The position numbers were made by a program, and so were the translations under genes. Shown here in pieces: positions 1 to 6,692 of a stretch of DNA of 23,348 nt. Every line of letters starts with the position of its first letter. Within the stretch, counting starts at the first letter, position 1. Source of the stretch: Opacimonas sp964559075 (lineage in GTDB: Bacteria > Pseudomonadota > Gammaproteobacteria > Enterobacterales > Alteromonadaceae); assembly GCA_964559075.1 (NCBI GenBank), contig CAZLGJ010000035.1:1-23348 (forward strand), in the 5' to 3' direction. The notes under the pieces are model-generated. The model had not been told where the DNA came from. It saw only the letters and a list, made by a program, of their open reading frames with translations, and made no database searches.

Positions 1-726
1 ACCTACAGTATCTAAACCAAGCTCAGGTTTATATTCATTGTATGAAAAGTTTTGCTCTAGCATATACAAAATGCTCTGTTTTGTATTCTTCTGTGCCAGC
101 GAAATATCTAACAGGGTAATATCCGAAAAAACTGGCTCATGTATATCAACACCAGCTTGGTGAAGCAGTTTAAGGCCATTTGCATTATCGTAGTTCAGTG
201 TCATTATTGCAGAAGATAAATTGTAGCTTGCCCCGTGATTAGTCAGCTTTAAAAAGAGTTCGTCTGATGAGCTTTTCAAAATGACAAGATGTGCATAAAA
301 GTCAAAAAAACCCGGGAACTGTGTATCTAACTCTAGTGCTTTATCAAATAATGATGCTAAACCAAACTCGTCTACCTCATTGAGAAATTGTGCTGTAGCC
401 TCATTGAATTCTGAAGATACTGGTGTTGATACTGCTGTCTTTGGTGCACGTTGAATTAATGATTGTAATTTCTTATCGAAACTCACAGATTGTGGTTCTG
501 ACTGGCTTGCAAGAAATAACACATGTTCAGCAGAATTTGATTCTTTAGGCTCAACATTCGGTACTGAAAGGGACTCGTCATCTACATGTGTTTGAATTGT
601 TTTTTTGTTAGAACTTAGAATTTGCATCTCATCATTGTCAAGATAGCTACTAAATAAATCTTTACCCCAAAATATTAGAACTGTACCCGTTGCAAATATT
701 AAGATGATTGAAACACGTTTAGTCAT
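1..726 (-). CDS. Membrane-anchored ankyrin-repeat-like protein, 3' end cut by window edge
   Basis: The frame stays open for 242 codons from an ATG at 724-726 to base 1, so the C-terminus lies outside the window. The start is preceded by TGGGGTGAG, a usable ribosome site. Residues 4-19 (RVSIILIFATGTVLIF) form one hydrophobic segment followed by WGKD, which suggests a signal anchor or uncleaved signal peptide. A polar linker of about 90 residues follows. From about residue 155 the sequence becomes helical and ankyrin-like, with units such as NGLKLLHQAGVDI and ITLLDISLAQKNT followed by ILYMLEQNFSYN, spaced about 33 residues apart. Ankyrin repeats mediate protein binding; the partner is unknown. 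It lies 33 bp after the small secreted protein on the same strand, so the two are probably co-transcribed. GC is only about 30-38 percent, below most of the window. The ankyrin assignment is by pattern and is moderate. Confidence 0.7.
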   Translation of the reverse strand, partial: MTKRVSIILIFATGTVLIFWGKDLFSSYLDNDEMQILSSNKKTIQTHVDDESLSVPNVEPKESNSAEHVLFLASQSEPQSVSFDKKLQSLIQRAPKTAVSTPVSSEFNEATAQFLNEVDEFGLASLFDKALELDTQFPGFFDFYAHLVILKSSSDELFLKLTNHGASYNLSSAIMTLNYDNANGLKLLHQAGVDIHEPVFSDITLLDISLAQKNTKQSILYMLEQNFSYNEYKPELGLDTVG

Positions 727-759
727 TACTCACCCCATTCTTCTTCACAGGTTAAGTCA

Positions 760-1059
760 CTATTTTCTTTTAACGTATTGATCAGCAATATCTTTAGTTA
801 TTGAAGCAATAACTAGGTTGTTGAGCATTCTATATTTATTATTAACTACAGATATTGTTGGACTTAATAAATATCTACGATTTGCCGCTCCTGCAACATT
901 TGGTGTAGGGGTCATTAGTCTCTGGCCTGTTACTTCAATTTTTTCAACAGGTCCATCTTCCCTCTTGTCTTTAGCGTTACTATTTAATGCTAGAAAAACA
1001 ATTGAAAGAATTATCAAGCTTGGTTTGGTTTGGTTTGGTGAAAAATCTAATTGATCCAT
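760..1059 (-). CDS. Small secreted protein with TonB-box-like motif
   Basis: This 99-residue frame has a short N-terminus, a hydrophobic stretch (LIILSIVFLALNSNA, residues 15-29) that reads as a Sec signal peptide with likely cleavage after NSNA, then a charged linker and VEKIEVTGQR at residues 38-47. That motif is very like the TonB-box region at the mature N-terminus of many TonB-dependent receptors of Alteromonadales and Xanthomonadales, but no plug or barrel follows, and the protein ends about 50 residues later. I do not recognise a family. The start has no good ribosome site, and codons 7-14 contain a tandem pentanucleotide repeat, so the true start is uncertain. It is followed after 33 bp by the ankyrin-like gene, probably in the same transcript. 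Composition is AT-rich like its neighbour. It could be a remnant of a larger gene, but the signal peptide and the low-complexity-free body favour a real small protein. Confidence 0.55.
   Translation of the reverse strand: MDQLDFSPNQTKPSLIILSIVFLALNSNAKDKREDGPVEKIEVTGQRLMTPTPNVAGAANRRYLLSPTISVVNNKYRMLNNLVIASITKDIADQYVKRK
1020..1039. repeat. Tandem pentanucleotide repeat, four copies of TTGGT
   Basis: Four perfect head-to-tail TTGGT units lie within the 5' coding part of the small secreted protein, reading ACCAA on its coding strand. The unit is not a multiple of three, so a gain or loss of one copy would shift the frame before the signal peptide. Four copies is a short tract. Confidence 0.8.
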
Positions 1060-1081
1060 TGTCGATGCCTATGATGATCTC

Positions 1082-1133
1082 AAAAAAAAATGGCGCGATT
1101 AGGGCTACTGTCAAGCTTCACCCTAAGGCGCCA
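1082..1133 (-). terminator. Rho-independent terminator of the chemotaxis receptor gene
   Basis: Read on the minus strand, TGGCGCCTTAGGG pairs with CCCTAATCGCGCCA across a 16-base loop, with a small internal mismatch, and is followed at once by nine T (1082-1090). It lies 50 bp beyond the receptor stop codon. The next gene on the same strand starts only 22 bp later, so the terminator separates the two units or regulates readthrough between them. Confidence 0.8.
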
Positions 1134-1143
1134 CGTCACCTCC

Positions 1144-1170
1144 TGGCTATGCGCCTAGGCGCTGGTGCCA
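1144..1170 (-). other. GC-rich palindrome between receptor stop and terminator
   Basis: GCGCCTAGGCGC (1151-1162) is a perfect 12-base palindrome flanked by TGGC and GCCA, which extends the possible hairpin to 1144-1170. It begins about 12 bases after the receptor stop. One arm, CCTAGGCGC on the minus strand, could also pair with the first arm of the terminator just downstream. Confidence 0.5.
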
Positions 1171-1182
1171 AGACCTCTCACT

Positions 1183-3168
1183 CTAATGCTGTTTGAATGC
1201 CTGCATTGAGGCATGTAGCTGTTCCCCAGAATGAGTGAACTGCTGACGGATATGTTCAATTTTTTGCGTTGCGGCTAACTCGCGATTGGCCGCATCCAGC
1301 ACCTGATGGGTCTGTTCAGCGATTTGTTGCGAGACCGTCGTTTGCTCACTGGAGACCGCAGCAAATTGCGTCGCCTGTTGATTAAGCAGGTCAGCTTCGC
1401 GCTGCAGCTCACTGGCAATGTTCTTGGCTTCATTCACCTTTTCAACAGTGATTTCAATGCTGTGATGCCCATCTGCCACCGCCCCTGTTACCTCTTCTGA
1501 AGCGCTTTGCAAAGCGCTTAGTAGGTTGACGATTTCTTCAGTAGACTCTTTGGAGCGTGTTGCTAAGTGACGCACTTCGTCGGCAACCACCGCAAAGCCA
1601 CGACCATACTCTCCGGCACGAGCGGCTTCAATCGCAGCGTTGAGCGCCAGCAGATTGGTCTGCTCGGAAACGGCATTGATGGTATCTAAAATATTGTTAA
1701 TGGCTGAGACTTGTGATGCCGTGGCATTAGCCTTGTCATTTATCGTCGCCATCTGCGTACGCAAGGTGTTCATGGCAGACTGCGCATCTTCGTTAATTTT
1801 AAGCGTGTGGGTGATTTGTTGGTTCAAGGCATCACTGACCGAGCGGGTCTGCTCCGCTGAATCGGCCAACTGACCGCTTGACGTCGCCATCTGCTCAACT
1901 GCTGCGGCAATACTGGTGGCGTGCTGTTGGGTTTCTTTGGCATCTTCCATCACTTCGTGAGAAATCACATCAAAATCGGCGCTGATCTGCTTGGTCACGC
2001 CCACCGATTCATTGACCTTGCCTAGCATCACTTTAAAGGCATCGCGCATCAAATTCATCGAATGGCCGATTTGCGCTAACTCATTATTGCCGTGAGCAGA
2101 AATTGGGGTCGATAAATCACCCGTTTTGGCGATCATTTCAGCTTCTTGACACATGCCTTGTAATTGAGTGCGCATCACTGAAAAGATCCCAGCGTTAAAC
2201 AGCACCACTACTAACAAAATCAATCCTGTGACACTGGCTAACAGCCATAAATTCTGCTGCGCTTTAGCGATATTACTGGTAGCTAGATTACTGTTGTACG
2301 CCCATTTTGAATCTAGAATTTGTTTGACTGCGCCAATTTGTGCTGTGGCAACACCAAACCAGTCTTTGGCCGATACGGGTGAGTTGTCGATCGTGCCGAC
2401 ACCCGCTGCCAGGATATACTGGTGCACGGCATTGATATTCTGGGTATTGCTGTTTTGCATTAATGCATTGTATTGCGTGAGTGCTGGCTCACTTAGCAGT
2501 AGGATTAGATATTGATTGGATAACTGCATGTCGGAGATATAGCTGCTCACGTCACGCAGGGCACTTTCCGAGACTTGTCCACGTGCTAAGAGCCCGTTAA
2601 TTTTACCCCGAGCCTGTCCCGCGCGCTCTTTAAACCAGGTCAAATGAAGCGCTTGCTCAATCCCCTGCTGCTGAGTTTCAGAAGCAATCTCGGCTCTGAG
2701 CATACTGATCGCGTTGATCGCCAGCGTGTTGAGGTTGGAATAATAGCCAAACGCGTTAGCACCGTTAGCCTGATTGACTTGATTGCGGATGGCAGTTTTG
2801 TCATTAAACGCTTTTGCTAAGGGTTTGAGCAAGGTACTGATATGCGCAACATTTGTCTGACTAACCGATTCTTCTAGCTGACGCTGCGCCTCATCTGCTC
2901 GCTGACGCTGGGCTTTGACCTTATCAAGTTTTTCAGCAGTCGGGTCGCCGAGATAGCCAGCGGTCAGACCGCGCTCAACCGCATGGTGATGCGCCACGCT
3001 ATCTAGAGCACGCATCATCTGTATGATGGTCTGATTTGTCTGTGCGTATTGGATTTGTTGATTGAGCTGCCCACCCAAAATAACGGCCAAAATGCCGATG
3101 CCAATAACCGCGACAACAGCAGCGATAGTGGATAATTTAACGATGGTAATTTTGTATAAAAAATTCAC
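1183..3168 (-). CDS. Methyl-accepting chemotaxis protein with NIT sensor domain
   Basis: This 661-residue transmembrane chemoreceptor is expected to signal through CheW and CheA to the flagellar motor. The start is GTG (3166-3168), supported by TGAGGT seven bases upstream. Residues 12-32 form the first membrane helix. Residues about 50-295 are the periplasmic sensor, with HHAVERGLTAGYLGD (61-75) typical of the nitrate- and nitrite-sensing NIT family. A second membrane helix spans 307-331, then HAMP (about 331-385). The cytoplasmic signalling domain follows, with the conserved hairpin tip SEQTNLLALNAAIEAARAGE (501-520) and GRGFAVVADEVR (522-533). No CWxxF-like CheR tether is visible at the C-terminus. 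It is a single gene, with a strong terminator behind it and about 147 bp of upstream sequence in which I found no convincing sigma-28 promoter. Nitrate or nitrite as the ligand is a family-based guess. Confidence 0.95.
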   Translation of the reverse strand: MNFLYKITIVKLSTIAAVVAVIGIGILAVILGGQLNQQIQYAQTNQTIIQMMRALDSVAHHHAVERGLTAGYLGDPTAEKLDKVKAQRQRADEAQRQLEESVSQTNVAHISTLLKPLAKAFNDKTAIRNQVNQANGANAFGYYSNLNTLAINAISMLRAEIASETQQQGIEQALHLTWFKERAGQARGKINGLLARGQVSESALRDVSSYISDMQLSNQYLILLLSEPALTQYNALMQNSNTQNINAVHQYILAAGVGTIDNSPVSAKDWFGVATAQIGAVKQILDSKWAYNSNLATSNIAKAQQNLWLLASVTGLILLVVVLFNAGIFSVMRTQLQGMCQEAEMIAKTGDLSTPISAHGNNELAQIGHSMNLMRDAFKVMLGKVNESVGVTKQISADFDVISHEVMEDAKETQQHATSIAAAVEQMATSSGQLADSAEQTRSVSDALNQQITHTLKINEDAQSAMNTLRTQMATINDKANATASQVSAINNILDTINAVSEQTNLLALNAAIEAARAGEYGRGFAVVADEVRHLATRSKESTEEIVNLLSALQSASEEVTGAVADGHHSIEITVEKVNEAKNIASELQREADLLNQQATQFAAVSSEQTTVSQQIAEQTHQVLDAANRELAATQKIEHIRQQFTHSGEQLHASMQAFKQH

Positions 3169-3287
3169 GGACTGACCTCATAATGCTAATGCAATAGTGT
3201 GCAAAATTCGCAATGTGCAGTATGTCCGTATACGCGCGGGTAAACGTGCTCGAAAGGGCGTTATGTGTAAGATATCGACTACGAGAT

Positions 3288-3306
3288 AAAAAGCTTGATT
3301 GCTTTT
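3288..3306 (-). terminator. Possible weak terminator after the PdeM gene
   Basis: On the minus strand AAAAGC, a six-base loop and GCTTTT form a short stem followed by TTATC, ten bases past the PdeM stop codon. The stem is AT-rich and short, so termination would be inefficient. Confidence 0.35.
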
Positions 3307-3315
3307 ACTGGTTTT

Positions 3316-4047
3316 TTAGGCCTGTTTAATGGGGTAGATTTTATTTTGATAGCACAAAAGCTGCTGAGGTGATGCCGCAAACAGCGATAAAAATGCAGGA
3401 TCATCGGCATCTAACCCACCGGTAAAAGCACCCAGTGAAGGCATAATCAAACAGGTCGTATCTAACAAAAACACCTTTCCCGTCATGCTATGACGCTTAA
3501 CGGTACAGGTCGCTTTGGGATGAAAATGCCCTATGATTTGCGCTGTACAGCCAAAGTGACTGATATTTTCTGGTTCATGAGTGAGCAAACACTCTCCTAA
3601 CTGCCAATGCGCGATGCTTTTTCCTCGGATCCCGTCTGGGATCGCGGGGTCGTGATTGCCCAGCACCCATATCCATTGCGGTACTTGTCCTACCAAGGTA
3701 TTTAGCTGTTCTACTTCAGACGAACTAAAGCGTTGGCCCGCGCCTAAGTCATGAAAACTATCCCCTAAGCACACACAGGTTTGCGGTCGGTAGCGGTGGA
3801 TAAGCTCAGTGAGCATAGCCAGGGTTTTATGGGTGTCATAACAAGGGATGGGACTGCCATGCAACTTCAGATAACTGCCTTTACCAAAGTGCAAATCCGA
3901 CACAAGCAGCAAATCTTCATCAGGACAATACAGTGCCCCTAGCGCATCCGCCAACCACACTCTGTCAGCAAAGCGCAGCGGTGTGATGATTTTTTTTGCC
4001 AAATATTGGCTTAACTGTGTGTCATTCATCATGTACCAGACTTTCAT
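3316..4047 (-). CDS. pdeM: Ligase-associated DNA damage response endonuclease PdeM (metallophosphoesterase)
   Basis: The 243-residue protein carries the complete calcineurin-like metallophosphoesterase metal set: SDLHFGK (D51, H53), LGDS (D96), GNHD (130-133), a lone His in LTHEPE (H157) and GHFHP (173-177). This arrangement, with SDLHFGKG near residue 50, is that of the ligase-associated phosphoesterase family, whose Pseudomonas putida member is a manganese-dependent DNA nuclease. It lies 34 bp after the partner helicase on the same strand, so the two form an operon; the exonuclease and ligase of the same set lie about 7 kb away on the other strand. The ATG chosen follows directly on a seven-codon frame (MNYVLRQ, 4048-4071) with its own better ribosome site, so translation may be coupled by TAGATG. 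A start at Met6 or Met7 is also possible. Confidence 0.93.
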   Translation of the reverse strand: MKVWYMMNDTQLSQYLAKKIITPLRFADRVWLADALGALYCPDEDLLLVSDLHFGKGSYLKLHGSPIPCYDTHKTLAMLTELIHRYRPQTCVCLGDSFHDLGAGQRFSSSEVEQLNTLVGQVPQWIWVLGNHDPAIPDGIRGKSIAHWQLGECLLTHEPENISHFGCTAQIIGHFHPKATCTVKRHSMTGKVFLLDTTCLIMPSLGAFTGGLDADDPAFLSLFAASPQQLLCYQNKIYPIKQA

Positions 4048-4081
4048 CTATTGACGTAAGACATAATTCATACGTTTCTCT

Positions 4082-6535
4082 TTAAACCTCGCTAAGCAAC
4101 GCTCGCACTTCTGCCAGCATCGACTCGGCTTCATCATACAGGCTTGCATGCTCAAGCAGTGCTTCGCGCCCGCTGCCTTTGATGATTTCGGCGCGTACAT
4201 TGAGCACAATCGGGATGGCCATCGGCGAGACCTTGGGCAGTTCGATAAAGTCGATTTTGCCCACATAGCGGATCAGCATATCGGTCAGCCGCTGCAAGTC
4301 GAGTAACTCGCGCTCAGCATCTTGCTGGGTGACTTTTAACAAAATATGATCAGGGTCGTGCTCGCGCAAGGTGTCATAAATCAAATCGGTAGAAAAGGTC
4401 ACTTGTTTCATGGTTTTGCGCGTGGCGTGATGATTTTGCTCGGTCAATCCACTGACCATAGCAACATGGCGGAAGGACCGCTTGAGCATGGGAGATGACA
4501 GCATCCAATCAGCCAATTCATCTCCCAAGATATCGGGGTGAAAGAGGTGGCGGATGCGCTCTGCGCTGATTGGTTTGAGTGAGCATATCGATAAGCCATA
4601 GTCGTTGATGCTAAAACTCAGCGGTTGAAGTTTGAGTTTCTCCATGCGTTTGGTGATCAGCATGCCTAGAGTTTGGTTAGCTTTGCGCCCTTCAAACGTA
4701 TAAATCAGGGTATATTGCGCTTGGCGATAGGGAAAATGTTCAATCATCACTTTGCCCAACTGAGGGATCGCCGAAAAGTCCGCCTGCAAATCCAGCCACT
4801 CTTGCACTTGCTTCGGTAGCTGACGCCACCGAGATGGCTCAGATAACAGCTCACGTACCGCGTCTGCCAAAAAGCTCGATAGCGGCATCTGCCCACCGAC
4901 AAAGCTCGGGATCTTCGGCTCCTTGCCTTTGCCCGGATAGGCCTCCACGCACATGTCCTTGATGGTATCAAACACCAGACACTCACCGGCAAACAAAAAC
5001 GTGTCTCCCGGCACGAGTTGCTGCGCAAAATACTCCTCTATTTCGCCAATGATTTTACCTGTATGCGCGCGGCGCAGACGCTTAACCTTCAAGCGCCCTG
5101 CTTCCACAATCGTCCCGATGTTTTGCCGATGACGCAAAATCACGCGTTTATTGGTCGGCTCAAACGCGCCCTCATCATTGCTCGTCAAGCGATGGTAGCG
5201 ATCGTAATGACTCAGCGCATAGCCACCGTCAATGGTAAACTGCCATAGCTGCATAAAGGTCACTCTATCCAATCCACCATAGGGTGAAGCATCAAGCACC
5301 TGCTGATAAATCTCATCCGGCTGGCAGGCACCCGCTATGGCACAGTTCATGATAAATTGCGGAATAATATCTAGCGCGCCATCATACAAAGGCTCACTAT
5401 CGAGCTTGTGCTTGTTTATCGCATCAATGGCGCTCAGCGCCTCTAACGCCTCAAAACGATTGCCCGGTACCAGCATCGCTCGGCTAGGCGTATCTAGCGT
5501 ATGGTTAGAGCGACCGATGCGTTGCAACAGCCGCGATACCCCTTTAGGCGCGCCGACTTGCATCACCATATCCACATTGCCCCAGTCAATGCCAAGCTCT
5601 AATGCCGAGGTACACACCACTGAGCGCAGCAGCCCTTGAGCCATCATGTTTTCGGTTTTATGGCGCTGTTCTTTGGACAAGGCGCCGTGATAAATCGCGA
5701 TGGGCAAACCCTGCTCATTAATCTCCCATAAGCCTTGAAATAATAACTCCGCTTGCGCGCGCGTATTCACAAACACTAAGGAAGTATTCACTTTGGTGAG
5801 CTGCTGATAAATATCAGCCACCGCATACGTCGCCATATGTCCGCCATAGGGGATGTCAGCGCTGCACGGCATTAGCTCTACAATCGGCTGTACCACTTGC
5901 GGACAAGTATGTATATCCAACGGCTCGCCAGAGCGGCCCAACCATGCTGCCAACACCTCAGGCTCGGCAACTGTCGCGGATAGGCCAACACGTAGAAAAT
6001 TTGGCTGTATCCACCCTAGCCGCGCCAGGGCAAGCGACAAAAAATCCCCGCGCTTATTGGGTGCGAGCGAGTGCGCTTCATCAATGATCACCATGCGTAA
6101 TTTGCCGAACATCTTGCGCGCATCGGCGTAGCTCAATAGCAGCATCAGCGATTCCGGCGTCGTCAGCAGAATGTTCGGCGGCTTTTTGCGCTGACGCTGG
6201 CGTTTGTAACTCGGCGTATCGCCTGTGCGGGTCTCAATTGTGATGTCTAAGCCCATTTCCTCGACAGGTTTGAGCAAATTACGCTGAATATCGTGGGTTA
6301 ATGCTTTTAATGGTGAGATGTAAAGCGTATGCAGGCCAGATTGCGGCGTGTCTATTAGCTCACATAAGGACGGCAAAAAACCCGACAGCGTTTTACCCGC
6401 GCCCGTCGGCGCCACCAGCAGTGTAGAGCGGTTGTTGCGCGCTTGCACCAGCATATGCGCTTGATAGTCACGCACGGTCCAGCCTTTACAGGAAAACCAG
6501 GTGTGTAACTGAGGAGGTAAGTTAGCGTTTTGCAT
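4082..6535 (-). CDS. Ligase-associated DNA damage response DEXH-box helicase (Lhr-Core type)
   Basis: This is a superfamily 2 helicase of the Lhr-Core type, an ATP-dependent 3'-to-5' single-strand translocase in characterised relatives. From the ATG at 6533-6535 it has 817 residues. Visible motifs are APTGAGKT (Walker A, 42-49), TTPESL (about 125-130), DEAH (152-155), SAT (186-188) and QRIGRSNH (motif VI, 338-345), followed by the winged-helix and Lhr-specific C-terminal regions. The frame can extend to a GTG at 6578-6580, but the predicted -10 box (6593-6598) would leave almost no leader for that start; neither start has a good ribosome site. PdeM follows after 34 bp. The promoter lies back to back with that of the ATPase gene. 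GC is about 50-60 percent in the core, clearly higher than the neighbouring ATPase gene. Confidence 0.95.
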   Translation of the reverse strand: MQNANLPPQLHTWFSCKGWTVRDYQAHMLVQARNNRSTLLVAPTGAGKTLSGFLPSLCELIDTPQSGLHTLYISPLKALTHDIQRNLLKPVEEMGLDITIETRTGDTPSYKRQRQRKKPPNILLTTPESLMLLLSYADARKMFGKLRMVIIDEAHSLAPNKRGDFLSLALARLGWIQPNFLRVGLSATVAEPEVLAAWLGRSGEPLDIHTCPQVVQPIVELMPCSADIPYGGHMATYAVADIYQQLTKVNTSLVFVNTRAQAELLFQGLWEINEQGLPIAIYHGALSKEQRHKTENMMAQGLLRSVVCTSALELGIDWGNVDMVMQVGAPKGVSRLLQRIGRSNHTLDTPSRAMLVPGNRFEALEALSAIDAINKHKLDSEPLYDGALDIIPQFIMNCAIAGACQPDEIYQQVLDASPYGGLDRVTFMQLWQFTIDGGYALSHYDRYHRLTSNDEGAFEPTNKRVILRHRQNIGTIVEAGRLKVKRLRRAHTGKIIGEIEEYFAQQLVPGDTFLFAGECLVFDTIKDMCVEAYPGKGKEPKIPSFVGGQMPLSSFLADAVRELLSEPSRWRQLPKQVQEWLDLQADFSAIPQLGKVMIEHFPYRQAQYTLIYTFEGRKANQTLGMLITKRMEKLKLQPLSFSINDYGLSICSLKPISAERIRHLFHPDILGDELADWMLSSPMLKRSFRHVAMVSGLTEQNHHATRKTMKQVTFSTDLIYDTLREHDPDHILLKVTQQDAERELLDLQRLTDMLIRYVGKIDFIELPKVSPMAIPIVLNVRAEIIKGSGREALLEHASLYDEAESMLAEVRALLSEV

Positions 6536-6592
6536 GCAATTAATACGGCTTTTTGCTGCAAAACGCTCACTTGCATACACCTTAGACGCTAT

Positions 6593-6622
6593 ATATAAGA
6601 ATTACTTCCATGACACGGTCAA
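6593..6622 (-). promoter_or_regulatory. Predicted sigma-70 promoter for helicase-pdeM
   Basis: On the minus strand TTGACC (6617-6622) is followed by 18 bases and TTATAT (6593-6598), with an overlapping TATATA one base later. The likely transcript start, near 6585, fits an ATG start for the helicase at 6535. Confidence 0.55.
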
Positions 6623-6687
6623 AAAGTAAATACTTTACATTTACCTAATAGTAAACTATAAATAAAAAATACAATCTATTTACTTTT
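6622..6687. repeat. Array of GTAAA/TTTAC inverted repeats in the divergent promoter region
   Basis: Outer arms AAAAGTAAAT (6622-6631) and ATTTACTTTT (6678-6687) are a perfect 10-base inverted repeat. Inside are GTAAA-TAC-TTTAC (6626-6638) and TTTAC-N6-GTAAA (6640-6655). Together five GTAAA or TTTAC units lie within 66 bases, covering the -35 of both divergent promoters and the spacer of the ATPase promoter. This looks like operator sites for an unknown regulator, although the region is AT-rich and chance contributes. Confidence 0.5.
6634..6662 (+). promoter_or_regulatory. Predicted sigma-70 promoter for the ATPase gene
   Basis: TTTACA (6634-6639) and TATAAA (6657-6662) are separated by exactly 17 bases. 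The spacer itself is the TTTAC-N6-GTAAA inverted repeat, so a protein bound there would cover the promoter. The start codon is 30 bases past the -10. Confidence 0.65.
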
Positions 6688-6692
6688 AAGTT

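Noticed and set aside
1091..1170. Possible integron attC site (CCTAAGGCGCC and CGCCTAGGCGC resemble cassette-end repeats)
   Set aside because: No R'' and R' core sites with the right spacing or GTTRRRY ends were found; a terminator plus palindrome explains the symmetry better.
987..1196. Plus-strand frames over the small secreted gene and the terminator
   Set aside because: They run through the terminator hairpin and antisense to better-supported minus-strand features, with no ribosome site or family likeness.
3169..3315. Sigma-28 (flagellar) promoter for the chemotaxis receptor
   Set aside because: No TAAA with a GCCGATAA at the right spacing was found upstream of the start.
5018..6131. 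Several plus-strand frames of 76-100 codons inside the helicase gene
   Set aside because: They are shadows of the helicase reading frame, with Arg/Ser/Ala-rich composition and no recognised motif.
6536..6580. GTG-started 15-residue extension of the helicase
   Set aside because: The predicted -10 leaves about five bases of leader and the AAGG abuts the GTG; family members begin close to the LPPQLHTWF segment. Not fully excluded.
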